Shown here one piece after another: positions 26,267-39,492 of a stretch of DNA of 64,000 nt (positions are counted from its first letter, which is position 1; every line of letters starts with the position of its first letter). The DNA comes from Echinometra lucunter (lineage: Eukaryota > Echinodermata > Echinoidea > Camarodonta > Echinometridae), in NCBI GenBank assembly GCA_029962745.1, contig CM057169.1, positions 20,304,143-20,368,142 on the forward strand. Reading direction: 5' to 3'. The notes under the pieces were generated by a model. It worked only from the letters and a program-made list of their open reading frames with translations, made no database searches and had not been told where the DNA came from. Made by a program: the position numbers and the translations under genes.

Positions 26267-27225
26267 TGTTTGAAAGGAAACTTGTAAACTGCTCTGGCTC
26301 TAGTATGGCTTCGCCGTCTCGAAGTCGCTTAGAAACATATACGTTTTAGTAGATGATTACGCATATACGTACGAAACAAGTCTTTTTTAAGCAGTGTATT
26401 TCCCCCAGCTTTTCAAACAGAAAAATGTAGAGCAATCCGATGAACAAATGAGTGACGGTGCGTAGAAGTGATTTCCAGAAAGACCTCAATATGCTCAGAT
26501 CGTCTTCCTTCTCCTGAAGACGATCGTCTTCGTTCTCCTAAAGTCAATCAGAGCATAATCACCAGCCCTTTTCAGGGTTCTTATTCTTTGAAAGAAGACG
26601 TGTAACCCTGAAAACTGCAGCGCAGTTGATTTGTTGTACTTCCGGTTTCTTACCGCAATGCCTAAAACAACATAACATCTTCTCTTTTTATTTCTTCTCT
26701 CTCTCTCTCTCTCTCTCTTTATCTTTCTCTCTCTCTCAGTACACTAATAACCCATTCGTGACGAGATATTGATCTTAATATCCATAATAGCCCAATAACT
26801 TTTCATGCAGATTACTAAAAATATACTAAATACAGTAAATGAGCAGAAAGAGAGAGAGAGAAAAAAAAAGTGTGCCCATTTTGGTTTTGCCTGAATTTTT
26901 CATTTGATACTAAACTTGTAAAAGGTAATTAAGCACTACATGTAAAATTCTTGAATTAATTAGCAACGCAAAGTTTAGTTTAAAATCACTACCGGTACTT
27001 TTCCATGCAAACTGGCAACTTTTTAACTTCTCACCAAATCGTCAATTAATATGCTTTGCAGATACATGTACATGACTTGTTATAAGAAAAAATTAGCAAT
27101 AGAGCAAAAATACCGGTGTTGCCAATTTGAAGAAGAAAGGCTGATCAAATAAAGCTTCAAATTATCACTGATCATGAATAGGTTAAACACATACAAGTAC
27201 ACACCCTTACTCATAATAATGAATT

Positions 27226-27480
27226 AAAGGCAAAGTCCACCCCAGAAGTTTCACTGTTTCAATAAAAGGAGTTAAATTTGAACAGCATTTTAGAAAAGAA
27301 ATGAGCATAATCGGTCAAAGAATAAGAAAATTACACTCATTTACATTTTCTAGTGAATTACTCTCGTCTTTGCAAATTGGCAACACTCATGACATCATAT
27401 GCGAGCAGCTCTCCATTCACTTTGTACATGAAATTTCACATTTTCTCAATTTTCTTGGAAGTTACACATTTTCTCACCCC
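27226..27480 (+). repeat. Dispersed repeat beginning AAAGGCAAAGTCCACCCC
   Basis: Contains AAGTCCACCCCAGAAG, TTTCAATAAAAGG, GGCAACACTCATGACATCAT and CTCTCCATTCACTTTGTAC. The last parts match the arms of the foldback at 18224-18735 (GGCAACTTTGCC..., ATTTTGTAC). From memory this style is frequent in sea urchin genomes. Confidence 0.6.
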
Positions 27481-27516
27481 ATAGTCAAAGTATGTTATGT
27501 AAAAAGCAATTCTTCT

Positions 27517-27615
27517 GGGGCCCGTTGCATAAAACTTTTGCCAGAGTTTTTTATGGCAAAATTTGAGGAAACCACGGCAAAAAAAGTCTGGCAAAAGTTT
27601 TATGCAACGGGCCCC
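27517..27615. repeat. Class A hairpin element, GTTGCATAAAAC ends
   Basis: Starts GGGGCCCGTTGCATAAAACT and ends AGTTTTATGCAACGGGCCCC, perfect inverses of 20 bases, with further pairing of TTTTGCCAGA and TCTGGCAAAA. At 99 bases it is the shortest and cleanest of the class. Confidence 0.9.
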
Positions 27616-28061
27616 TGGTAGTCAACCAGAAGAATTTCAATGGGTCAATTTGTATTTTAATTGGTATTTAATGGGTCAATTGAATACCAAGTCAACCAAA
27701 TCTCATACATGTATAATACATGGAATAATGCTAAAGACGCAAATATCTATGTTTGAAACATTTATATTATTTTTTTTTTTTCAGATTTTCATGATCATCT
27801 CTTTTATTTACATCATTTATATCATCTGTAAAGTTCAATGAAGCTTAACATAGTACATGTACATAAATAGAATTACAAATATGAAATTACAGACCTCTCA
27901 CACACTATCATAAATGAGTTTTTGCCTTTCTTTCTCCCTCTCTCTCTCTCTCGCTCTCGCTCTACACTGCGTAATGCCATCAAATATTCCTGCCACAAGG
28001 ATTTTGACCTGCTATGCTATCAAGGAAATTGACTACCAACTCATAAAAATATAAAGGTTCA

Positions 28062-28112
28062 AAAATATTGTATATGCTTGGCCTGGAGTATTATGCCAAG
28101 CATATAAATACA
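28062..28112. repeat. Short hairpin
   Basis: TATTGTATATGCTTGGC pairs with GCCAAGCATATAAATACA across a loop of about 13 bases. Confidence 0.7.
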
Positions 28113-28763
28113 ATTTTCAAAGATCACAACACATCCAATACTTCACATAAGCTGGATGAGAATGTCAAAACTTGAAAAAATTTCAGTGCTGGCTTCCTAT
28201 TTCTCAATAAATTACATTGCTGTTTTCAGAACCCTTTTCAGGAAAGAAATGTATACAACCTTTGTCATCTGCAGCATATGTCTTTGTTTATTTCAGGAAT
28301 AAACTATCATTCCTCATTTTCACGCAAGCAATAGCATTATACTGTAATAAGATGCCAACACAGGAGGATTCCATTCATGAAAATATTGATCCCAGTTCCT
28401 GACCTCACACTAAAAAAAAAAGCAGGCACATCACAAGAAATGCATAAAAAAACTGGGAGACAAATCCTTTAATTTGTAATACATTACATTCAACAGTTAT
28501 ATAAAACAATTAGTTTAAGGTACATGATAATGATGATAGTGCATTGACTGCAAAACAAATACATAGTTTTGAATAATGGCATGCCATTTCAGAACTGTTA
28601 TCATCCAAACAATATGGCTTCATGTGAATGATGGTGAGGATGATAATTAAAGATTTTCACTCTGTAAGTCTGTATCATCAACAATGCACAGTCTTTGGAA
28701 AACCATTCGCTTGAAAAATATAATCTCTTTTATGTACAAAATAGTCCAGTTGCTTGAAGGGAG

Positions 28764-31700
28764 CTAACACGTGGCCGAGACTTTGTCTGGGACTTTGTCG
28801 CCGAGTTCCATCCAGTCATAGACTTTGTTTTCCTCATGGCCTTTCTTGGTAAGTCTGGTACCGACAGCTCCGCTGAACAAATCAAAAACACCGCCTGTAG
28901 GTCAAGAGAAAAGGGACAGAGAAAAACATTACTTCCTCTTCGCCTACATTACTATTATCATTATTATCATTATTATTACTATTATTATTTATTTAGCCAT
29001 AAAAATCAGAAATTGATACACAATTGACATACATCGTGAACAGAATAAAATACATACAAATATCTTTAAAATGATAGCAAGAGAAGGAAATAAGATGTAA
29101 AGAGCAGAGGAAAGAAATGGTGGCCTATGAGCCAGGGCTTGCAAAAGTGAAATCCTTCACTATTACCCGTAGGCATGCGAGCCCTCATAGGCAACCACGT
29201 TGAAAAATAGTGCACAAGCCCGGATGAAAAATACAAATATTTCACAATAGCAATTAACATATAAATATAAATAGACATAAATAGCGAGGTTTATAAACAC
29301 TGCAACACTATGAACTCACTCCTCCTCCTGCCATACCCCCTTCCCAGAATAACATAATGAACGATAATATTAATCATACATGTAAGAATGGATGAACACT
29401 GTAAGGATGCCATGAGGAAAACATGAAATCTGCCACAAAGTATTTACATTAATTTGATACCTTTTTTTCCAACATATCTACAATCAAAAAAAATTTCTCT
29501 ACTACAAAGGTGCTCCAATATATCCTAATATGACATCTTCTCTTGAGCTTTCTTCCATCAAAGATATAGGGTAAGGTGTAAGGTTGCAATTGGGTTTTAG
29601 GCTACATTTGTGGTGAGGGAAAATAAAATTGTTTGTCCGCGCAGGAATTTAAGAATTTTTTTTTGTGCAGGATATTATGTTCTGAACTGAGAGAGAGAGA
29701 GAGAGAGAGAGAAAGGGGGGGTTCAACTTACCAGTGTGGATGAAAAGGATCTTCTTTCCTTTGAAAGTGTTTGGTTTCTCCTTCATGAGTTTGATAAGAT
29801 GATATGTAGCCTTGCCAGAGTAGACAGGGTCCACGAGGATACCGGTGTTCATCGCCACCTGCTCGATGCATTCTGTGAAGATTAAGAGATAAAGGAATTA
29901 GGTACAGGTGGGTCTCCACTTGATCTCTTTGCATTGCAAATGTGTAAGAAGTACTGTCACTGACGTCATTTGATCCAGAGGTACCTGAAATTCGAATGAA
30001 ACTGGACCTACTCTCGTCCTGATAGTCCTTAAAAGATTTGTACAGAGCAGCGATGCCATTGCTGTTTTTTACCTGGCTTCTTTGTAACTTCCATGTTGAT
30101 GCCAGCATGTGCTTATACATCTATCAGTCTGAAATTCTACAGTCATGTACACAATGTAAGGTAATCTTACTGTAATGTTACTTAAGACTTTGGAATATAA
30201 TTCCGATCAAAATTGCAGAACAAAACCACTTTTTCTTTCTTTCTATAATACAAATTTAGTTCAGTATTCTAAACCAAATTTTGGTTTCTTTTGAAAGAAT
30301 AGCATCTTCGATGCTGTGAAATTTCTCCTACTTGCAGAAAAGTGCATGATAAGATCAACATTTACCTAGTTCTTCTGCAGTGTTCATGGCATATCCGATG
30401 CCTACCACTTCATCCCGAATGCTCATGATGTCGACAGCTTTGACCCCTGAGCCATCAGCATCCTGTAGTCCTAGAGATCTCAGCGTCTTGTCTCCTAGAT
30501 CATAGAAGAACATTTGGTCCTTGCATGCTGCAAAGCCGTGTATCCTGCAAGAAAACAGAAGAGACGGATGGTGTAATTACAGGAAACATTTCTAGAGTAT
30601 TTATTTGGCAAACTTAAAGTCCAGTATAGCAGTCATCACAAATTCAATAGCACAGCTACATCACCCCATTCATACAATGAGAAAATCTTAAATGAAACAA
30701 CCTGCGTCAAAATTTTATTACCATCTTTGACAATCCCGAAAAAGGGCAGTTTCATAAAAGATAATTTCATTGAGGCCCCTGTGCTCATTCACACTACCCT
30801 AACTAAGCTCACAGTGAAGTTTAACCCAATGGTTACTTGAAGTGGGTGACCCTTCTGTCAAGTCTATGGGAATATAAAAATTCAGCAGTCAACAGGTTAA
30901 GATTCCTTGATTTTCACAATGCAGACAGAGTATTTATGCTTACTTTAGTTTACTCCCAGTGAGGTAGTTGGCAATGGCAAGCCCTGTGACAGATCCGCTG
31001 CTACCAGCTGCGATAACTACATCAGTGAATTTCTCCAGGAGTCCCTGAAATGAGATATGAGTGAGAGAAAGACACAATTCAGTTAATTTGGGGGCAACAT
31101 ATGCATATATCTTAACATAAATAAACTTTTGTTAGAATGCAAGAAAAAGTTTAGATCAAAGGCAATTCCTTAGATCTACTGTCATAGGTGGGAAGCCAAA
31201 ATGCATTGATTTTGGACTGCAATTTTTTTTTTTTCTGCAGTGCCAGGATTTGTCTGGTTTTCCTCCATATCATGGGTTTGCTTGAAAAGATAACTATCAC
31301 GCAAAAAAAAAAAGATTATAGAACGCTTTTCATCAACCCAACCTGTTGGCCACAAATGGCTCCACCATTAGTCCAAGACACTAAAGCATTTCTGATACAA
31401 TCGCGGACAAGCCAATTAGGTAGCAACATCAGTATTTGTGCAAAACTACCATAATATTTTGTCAGTGAAACTTAATCATGCCTCACACTATCTTAGTGGG
31501 AAAAGTGTTCTATGAAAGATGTGTATGAGAACTACCGGTAACTTTAACTGAGCAGCACAATTCTTACCTGGCCCATTAGTTCTCGGAAGCACTCTATGTA
31601 GCCCCATACCCCAATCTCGTTGGATCCACCAAAGGGCAGCCTGTATGGCTTCTTACCCGTCGTTTTCCTGGACAAATGAAAATACCAATACAGATCGATG

Positions 31701-34465
31701 AGACATGACTGTATTTCAAACGAAAATGGTCACTTCTAACTAATTTCTCACTTAACGGACAACTTACTTGAGTAACTTGACACACTTGAAAAGTCTTAAC
31801 AGACATTTATGATCTCTACAATGAATACAATTTGCATATTACATAAATATGTATCCACATGTGCTCTGAAAAATAAATGATACATTATGTCAGCCAATTC
31901 ATAATCAATAATGAGAATGAATTTTAAATGAATTCTTTCTTCAACCTTACTAAATATGAATGAATGCATAGCAATAAAATGATTTCTTTATTGATGCATG
32001 TTCATTTTTCAGGCAGATAACAATGGAGAATCGTCAAAAAAAAAAAAGCTGCTTATGGATAAATTGGAGGAAGCCATATTCTGGTGTGGTTATATAATGT
32101 ATGCATAGCACTTATATTGCTTTTGCAAGATACAGTTCATTCCAAGAAATATGTGATTATACACTAATGACTGCAGAATGAATTCATGCATAAAGCTGCT
32201 TACTGGATGTGGCTTTGAAGCTGCTTCATGCGGGGATATACTTCAGTTTCCAGAGGGCAATCTAGTGGCATGAGGTAGAAGTTACAACCAACCAATCGGT
32301 CGAGCAAAGCATTCCCTGTGAATGGAAGATCCTGTTTGGTGTGAAAGCAATGAGGGGAATAAAAACTGGATCGATCGCCATGACAGAAAATGATATAGAT
32401 GCACATGTAGCCAGTATATTGCAAAGTAGTATTACAAAAGACTTGAACAGTATGAAATGGTTCAAAAAAATTAATGCATGAATAGATATTCATATGTACA
32501 TGAAGGGAATAAGTATGCAATGGATTTAGCAAATGATAAAGAGCCATCAATATCAAGTATATATAAAATAATTGCAACCCAATCATGTTGCAGTAAATGT
32601 GGGAATGATAAAAAGTAAAGAGATAAAAGGTCTGAGTAGTTTTATACAGTCTGATACGGCTTCTGAAAAATTACTGAGTGCACAGCAATTCTGCTTGTGC
32701 GTGGTTTCAAATGGAATGGGCAAATTGGCAGCACATGATATGGGCTGATTTATCGACGAGGGCTCCCTTACCGTTTTTTCTGACCAGAGGAAGAGGTGGC
32801 TGTCCAGACCCATCTGACGAGCGGCGATGGCCCCTGCGCGGCAAGAGTTGGAGAATACACCACCACAGGTCATGATGGAATCGCAGCCCTGAGATACACA
32901 GTCAGCCATCAAAAATTCCAGCTTCCTTACCTGGAGGCAAATTGAATGTCGGCAATCTTTAGTTTTTGCACCTACAAAACTATCATACAGTGAAGTAATG
33001 CCAGTAATCAGCAAGATTTAGCAACAAGAATTTCCAAAGATTCATAGCAATTCACAAAAAAGGTAAATAAGTTTTTAAAAGCTTTATGGGCAGTTTCTTG
33101 AATCTGCTAGTTCCAAGAGGATATTCTGTAGGACTCTTTATGAGAAGGGTTTTGTCAGGCTGCCATTTTTCCTTGCTTCAATGATTTTTAATAGTTAATT
33201 TTTTTTCAAAATCATCATATCATTGAGTATTTCAACCATAGAATAAAAAGAATCAACAAATGCTCAGACTGATACATGTAGTTAAGTATAGCAGACCCTG
33301 AAAACTCCTTCCAATCCCTTTTCTTTCCCTTGCTCTCTTTTCATTTGCATCTTTCCTCATACTCTTTCCATTTCCACTTAAAGTTCTTAATGTACATGCA
33401 TATTAGTTTCTGGCACTTTGAAATCGTAATATTCACCTTGTTTCCTGACAGTACGCTGCCAGTCATGTCGTCTCGTTTGATGTGGACTTGGAAATCGTCA
33501 GGCATGCCTGGGAGACGCCATCTTTGAATGGGTGTGCCAAGACATCCCAACTGCGGAGCAAAATAAACCACACAAGAACTTCCTTATCATCTAGGCAAAC
33601 AGTGTTTCTAAGTATATACCTGTAGGCATGCAAGTGATGGGGCACATTGTAAGAAGAAATAAAAATACAGCTTAAGTTACGGTTAGTATGCTTTCAGTTT
33701 CATCCCTGCATTCATTGAACAAAATAATTCCACTTCAAATTTACTCAAAGTTCAAAGCAAATACATTTCAGGTGCTAAAACTATGGATCTTACCTATAAT
33801 TACGATACTGCTGATATGTGTATGTACATGTACACACACACGCTCACTCACACCCAGACACACACAAAGTACATTTAGTAATACTGAAGGGAATTTCTTC
33901 TCCGTAAAATGGTCAGCCTCACCAAATGGTTTGTACGCTTCTGAATGTTCTGAACGTACATGTACATGTATATTTTATACAATATATTGTTCCAGCACAT
34001 GGACACGCATGCAGCTACACTGTACTCTTCAAATGAGTCATTACAGTGAGTTTGTAGCACAGATGGATGGGCGAGTGATCACTTCATTTCTGACAAGATG
34101 AATACCGGTAGTCCATAATAGGCATAATATTCAACTAATAGGGAGATTGTGCTGGTAGGTTGTATTTAGCCAGCTTTGGTTCAAAGCAGTCATTGTTTAA
34201 GGTGTGTTTACTCACTGTCTAGACTGATTACCTGGAGTTAGGGATTATCCTTGGAAGTGACTTAACATAACAGACCCTTACACTATTCCAACTCTGTCTC
34301 AACAATTAACTCTCTTCAAAGAACTTGACCTATAGGCCTATGTAGGTTATAATTAACACTGACCTGCACTCTGTACTTGGGGATGACAGTGAGATGGGAC
34401 GTCCACTCGGGGGCTTCATATGGCAAGAGAGGATAGTCGTTATTTGGCTCAATCACATGTCCCAT
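28764..34465 (-). CDS. D-cysteine desulfhydrase-like PLP enzyme (ACC deaminase family), complete 9 exons
   Basis: Fold-type II pyridoxal-phosphate enzyme. The family contains D-cysteine desulfhydrase (D-cysteine to pyruvate, H2S and ammonia) and ACC deaminase. Exons in transcript order: 34465-34364, 33550-33437, 32930-32772, 32331-32204, 31667-31568, 31044-30944, 30544-30366, 29872-29732, 28894-28764. The sum is 1155 bases: 384 residues plus TAG, all phases consistent. SGNK ends exon 2, so Lys72 is the predicted PLP Schiff-base lysine, followed by VRKLEF. GGVFSNSCRA in exon 3 and AAGSSGSVTGLA in exon 6 are cofactor-binding loops. The diagnostic sites read VYSGK (Tyr312, Ser313) and HTGG (Thr341). 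Published work on plant enzymes associates Ser/Thr here with D-cysteine desulfhydrase and Glu/Leu with ACC deaminase, so desulfhydrase is favoured. No targeting peptide is seen; probably cytosolic. I know of no vertebrate counterpart. Confidence 0.95.
29687..29712. repeat. GA dinucleotide microsatellite near an exon of the desulfhydrase gene
   Basis: About 12 GA units about 16 bases from the donor of exon 8; on the minus strand the intron begins GTAAGT, then a C run and CT units. Confidence 0.95.
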
Positions 34466-36032
34466 GATGACAGATTATCTCGATGACCAGATGGAAGAAT
34501 AGACAGGAAACTGTGGAGCAGGTTCTTCAAGTTCTGTGGCGAAGTTCAGCTTTCGTCGTTATGTTGTAGATGATGGTTTCTGATGTTTACACAGAATGCC
34601 ACAATACATGCACCTTGGTGGGTTTTAGAGTTTTACGCAGAGTACTTCCGGGCCAGGTATGATGATGCCTTTAGAGTGCTGTCACATAACCCCTACGCAC
34701 ACAAAAACAGAAAAGAAAAGACACAAAAATTAGAAACTATAAAGTATCATCAAACAAAATTTTCTGGATACTATGGGCATCAATGGGGGGGGGGGGGGGA
34801 GGTTCTCATACATGTACACGTGTACATCAGGGAAAAATATATGGGGGGCTCGGGGCGAATTCGCCCCTGAAACACCAAAAGAGCCCTGGAAAACTAAAAA
34901 AAGAGCCCCTGAAATTCTCATATGGTCCAATGTAAACTGTAATACAATGTAGAAAATTCGGGAGGGTGGGCTCAAAAAGTAGCCCCTGAAAAAAAATAAT
35001 CAATTTTTTTCCTGGTGTACATGTAGCATGAAGATGTGAGCATACAAATTTTGCATTTCTCTTCTAATTCCTCTCAATTTCCATATGAATTCTAAGTATC
35101 GGTATCACTTTTTTTTTTTACAAATGTCAAACCAAATGATTAATTGAATTGGATCTAAAGAGGGGTTTTAAAATCAGTAAGCTACATGTATCTTTTTTAT
35201 ATACTGTTGTGGATATGCTTTTAACACATTTTCCTCTTCATCTCTTTACTAAATATCAAGGAATTGGTCATATGCATCAGTCATTGTAAAATTGGATTCA
35301 CATGTAGGCCCAAATGTTGCTAGACACAGAGTTTGTGTCATAGCATCCCCTATCACATGGGACAAAAGGAGCACCCCACCCCTCACCTAAACAAGAATAT
35401 AAGATACCTACACCACAGATACATACATGTATCAATAATGTTATAGCAATGAAATTTGAATTTGAATTTGTATGTAGGCTTTAAATGTAGACTACCATAC
35501 AAATGTTAAATGATATTCCTAATTATATTCCACATACTAAGAATGTTGCTGTAGGATTGGTCAAAAGTGCATCACATGACAAAGTGTAGTTTTGCCATCA
35601 ATCACCACCCGATAAGAAAAGCGCATGACCCGGCAGTGTTGGCATTTATGTGTCTCACTGATCACTTCAGTCCATAGTCACAACGCCTTATCAATAGTTT
35701 GGGGTATGCGCGAAATAAAAGTGCGTGACCCATGTGATTTTCGCCATCAAATGATTTTTGCTTCTTTTGTGACGTCACAATTAGCTTATTACTTGTTGAT
35801 CCGCTGAGGCCAAGCAAGTCGCGCATGTATGTGCGACAAAATACGCGCTAAAACCAGAGTGTGCGAAACACTGCGAATGCAGTTAACTTCTTTCCTTTAA
35901 TTAAACATTCTTTTTTTTTAGACCAAATTCTTTCTCATAGAAAAGAAAATATATTATGTTTTTTACTTACTGTTAAATGGTTTCAGATGTGGAATATAAA
36001 GCAAATAATCATCTTCTGGTTTCAGGCAATGA

Positions 36033-36137
36033 GACAAACTATCACATCCTCGGCGATCTAGATGTACACGCTATCTTTCCTCAGCTTCACTTTGGAAAGA
36101 CAGCTACATCAAGATCGCCTCAGAAGTGATAGTTTGA
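36033..36137. repeat. Inverted repeat, arms about 30 bases
   Basis: CAAACTATCAC..TCCTCGGCGATCT pairs with AGATCGCCTCAGAAGTGATA and then GTTTG. No terminal motif shared with the other elements. Confidence 0.7.
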
Positions 36138-36149
36138 CCATCACCTTTA

Positions 36150-36340
36150 CTGTTATGTTCTGTTTTACTTATATGTTTAATGTCCTTTTGTTTACTTAAT
36201 GCTATGTTTATATAATGTCAATCTATATTCATAACTATCTATTCATCTTTACATGTACATGTACATGTATGTGTATACATGTATGAAAGAAGAACAGAAT
36301 GTTGATCAATGAAGCTCAAGAAATGCTATACAATACAAAA
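36150..36340 (+). repeat. Dispersed AT-rich repeat R1, diverged copy
   Basis: Retains ATGTTCTGTTTTACTTATATG, TTTACATGTACATGTAC and the end GAAGAACAGAATGTTGAT then GAAGCTCAA, in the order seen at 24685-24912. Much diverged. Confidence 0.5.
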
Positions 36341-36640
36341 CAAGAGGCAACCGCTTCTTACATGCACTGCTTCTCACATCAAACACTGCCTCACAAGGGG
36401 GAGAGAGAGAGTTGACAATGAGAGACTGGGAGAGTCTCTACTGATCTAAACTTTTCTAAGGCCTTATTGAACAACTGACAGGGGGGGGAGGGGGTGAATT
36501 TGGTTGAGAATCAATAAACGCATGACTGATCTAGTCTGCCACTGTGACCTCCCTTGATACTAGATCAAGGACGGTGGGGTCTAGCTGTACTTTTATAAAT
36601 TCTTACCTTGGCTCAATTCAAACATTAGGTTTACTAATCC

Positions 36641-36880
36641 AGGGCCCTATTGCACAAAACTGACCAGAGATGGTGACTTTGCCTTCAGTGGAGGAAACCT
36701 TGAATATGACGGGCCATTGAGCAATGCTGCTTAGTGCTTACCATAGTATCTATTTATTTTTAGTTATATTTATTCAGGATAGCCTCTTCAGCTTTATAAA
36801 CTGGTGTCCACGAGGGCCCTGGTGTATGTAGTTACGATTGATGGCAGAGTTTAATGCAAGTTTTATGCAGCGGAGCCCTG
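36641..36880. repeat. Class A-like element, degenerate
   Basis: AGGGCCCTATTGCACAAAACT at the left and AGTTTTATGCAGCGGAGCCCT (split by a few bases) at the right. The arms are short and decayed. Confidence 0.5.
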
Positions 36881-36904
36881 ATTTTCAAAAGGGTGGTATA
36901 CATG

Positions 36905-37165
36905 TACTATGAACATGGCGGACAAAGAAAGCGGACAAAATAAACAACCTCTCATTCTACCCTTCACAATGGTTCTGATAGTCAAAAGAACATCCCTTCA
37001 CAGCTATGTTTAATCATGTAGTTCCAGGTGAATATGCATGTGACACCTGTTCCATATATTTTAGACAATAGCAGTGAAGGGATGTTCTTTCGACTACCAG
37101 AACTATTGTGAAGGGTAGAATGAGGGGTCGTTTATTTTGTCCGCTTTCTTTGTCATGTTCATAGT
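36905..37165. repeat. Near-perfect inverted repeat, arms about 105 bases
   Basis: ACTATGAACATG then GCGGACAAAATAAAC, CATTCTACCCTTCACAAT and GAACATCCCTTCAC on the left return inverted on the right (GTGAAGGGATGTTC, ATTGTGAAGGGTAGAATG, GTTTATTTTGTCCGC, CATGTTCATAGT). The loop is about 55 bases. No open frame through either arm. Confidence 0.9.
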
Positions 37166-38445
37166 GTTGTGTACTATTGACACAGTCTTCTTCTTGTGTT
37201 GATTTTATTTGCAGTTGATCACAACTGACTATTTTTGCCACTCTATATAAGTATCAATTTTTGTATGATACATGCTGTTAGTGAATTACTATTTCTAGGA
37301 ATTTTTTTTAATTTGGTGCGAGATGGCCTAGTCCTACCTGCTCTTTACACACTTACATGCTGCAATATTGCCTCTGCCCATAAGTGTTCCCTTTTTTAAC
37401 ACTCCATTATGTTGTTGTTGTTGAACTTGGTTTTTAAAGACGTGTATCAATCAGATATGATTTACGACTGGGAGCGACCTTTTACATCACCATCTGAAAA
37501 GACGTGACCAGCTAATGGCTAGGCTTCCCTCAAGACCCAATGTATTATAATAAAATGTCATTGAGGGTCTGTGCATGCCATATAGTGTGACCAAAGCTAC
37601 ATGATCTAAATTGTTAACTGTTATACCTAGATCTGGAAATATTTAGTAATTTAGACTTTACCACAATTTTCTTAATAAAAGCAGAACTCAATACCAAAAA
37701 AAAAACTCATATGGATTTCTCTCAGTCATGTCAGTTGACCAAAATTGGCTGTGCATGAGGTTCAAAAGGTTCAGTGAAATGCAAATTTGAAGCAGATACA
37801 TATTAATAAGAGCGTGCTGAAAACACCAACTACAAGATTCTCCACGGTATCGACAGAATACCTCCACAGCACCTTTTCAAATAGAAAGGTCTACATGTAA
37901 CCACAGTACCAACACACACACAGACATTGAAATTCTTCAAAGGGCAAGACTTCCTTTTGGGAGTTTTGCGACAGCTTCAAAGTTCAGTGGCATTGCAAGT
38001 TCAATGACAATGTCAGAAGCTGTTTCTTCAGCAAACGTGTCATCGAGTCATGCTGCCAGAATTGACATTAACCCGTTAACAGCTGAGTTAGTCACTGCTT
38101 CCAGATCCCAATCCCTGACCCTGTCTAACTAAAGTAGGAGTGTATCAGACTGGGCTTGGCAAACAATTTGTTATCCTGTTATCTGACATTAAACTTTCAA
38201 AAAGTTCATTGTTTAATTTCTTTCTATCAATATCATGTCTAGATCTATTGTTTGGAAATGTTTCACACACTTTAACCTTTAGCAGTGCTAAAGTTAGTTT
38301 AGTTACTTGCTCTCGAGTCGAGACTGCGATTATAAAATGTTCTTGCCTTCCTTGCCGTCGATCCACGCCCACTCTTTGACTTGAAGAATCAAGTTGAAGA
38401 CTGAAGTTGAGTAAAACTTAAAGTAAAATACTAGTCACTGCTTAC

Positions 38446-38488
38446 CTTCTAAATACAGCATTTTCCTCTTTCGTCGTGATCCTGGCAT
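38446..38488 (-). other. Possible small first coding exon, gene unknown
   Basis: On the minus strand an ATG opens MPGSRRKRKMLYLE and runs into a consensus donor (GTAAGC at 38445). The 250 bases upstream on that strand (38690-38930) are unusually CpG-rich, as in a promoter. I could not find a matching acceptor exon with recognisable protein downstream. Splicing to a possible acceptor before the D-cysteine desulfhydrase start would be out of frame with it, so this would be at most an upstream frame of that gene. Confidence 0.25.
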
Positions 38489-38583
38489 TGGAATTTCTTC
38501 CACTAAAGAAAGTTGTATGAATGGATAGTTGCAAGATTTAAGCAGAATTCAAACAGCGCTACTTCAAAATGTAAGATATCGGT

Positions 38584-38623
38584 GATGTGAAGCCAACTGA
38601 GGGGATGTGAAGCCAACTGAGCC
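38584..38623. repeat. 20-base tandem duplication
   Basis: GATGTGAAGCCAACTGAG occurs twice in a row, separated by two bases. Confidence 0.95.
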
Positions 38624-39429
38624 GTTTGTAGTTATTTGCTGTCGTTTCAAAACCGGCCTGCGATGTTTTGTTTTCGTTCAGCTTGTTTGCAGCATGTGCA
38701 CACACACGTTACTATACTACGATTTTCGCGGCACCCGCGCCCGCGGTATACGTAGTAAACAAAAACCTTTATTTTGGTTCTCACGCACACGCCGCGCGTT
38801 TTAAGAACTGGTTTGAAACTGGTCTACGATCCAGCAGGAACCGGTTCTCTCGCTTTCTAGCTAGCTCGCGTGGCCTGGCGCGATATCGTTCACTTTTCGT
38901 TCGCAGCTAGCTAGACTCGCCGTATTACTATTGAATGTTACCAGTACGTTTCGTATCGATCAAACAAGGAATTACATACATACAATTCTCTGGCCACTCC
39001 CTGGCTGGTATATTTCCTGGCTGTAGAGCCAGTAAATATGACCGTGGGATCTGCAATATCATTTTTTCCCTCTCACTCTCAGATAGTCTTACATCTCCCG
39101 AGCTAGGGCCTGTGCATAATTTAGGAGGAAAAATGATCTGTCCCTCGCAGCTTTACCATGCATAAATTTAAGAGAAATATCGACATGTTTTATCTCATGT
39201 TTTACCTGTGATCTAGCATTTCTGGATTAAGAAATAAATGTCCAATGATTGTAGAATTGTTATACAGTGAGTGAATCTCACTGATGATTTTTATGAAGTG
39301 TAATAATACTCATAGAGCCAGACTGAGGAGAAACGAATTATGTAGACAGGAATACTTTATCTCCTTGGTAACTCTAAATGCAGTGTAATACTCGTAACTG
39401 AGCAGGGAGGGAGGTGTAGGCCTATATAT

Positions 39430-39451
39430 ACCCCCCCCCCCACACACACAC

Positions 39452-39487
<36 letters not shown>
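39430..39487. repeat. C run, CA and TA microsatellites
   Basis: A C run passes into CA units and then TA units with occasional C. Confidence 0.9.

Positions 39488-39492
<5 letters not shown>

Larger units (their letters stand above)
25074..28763. other. Intergenic region between P450 start and D-cysteine desulfhydrase 3' end
   Basis: No supported gene. Holds the assembly gap, CT microsatellites (about 26696-26738 and 27938-27960), a 16-base perfect palindrome GAAGACGATCGTCTTC near 26516, the 'aagtccacccc' type repeat, and two hairpins (27517-27615, 28062-28112). Confidence 0.6.

Noticed and set aside
25672..26349. Long frames across the gap
   Set aside because: They consist of unknown bases.
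32200..32586. 128-codon minus-strand frame extending beyond desulfhydrase exon 4
   Set aside because: Only 32331-32204 is exon; the remainder is intron upstream of its acceptor.
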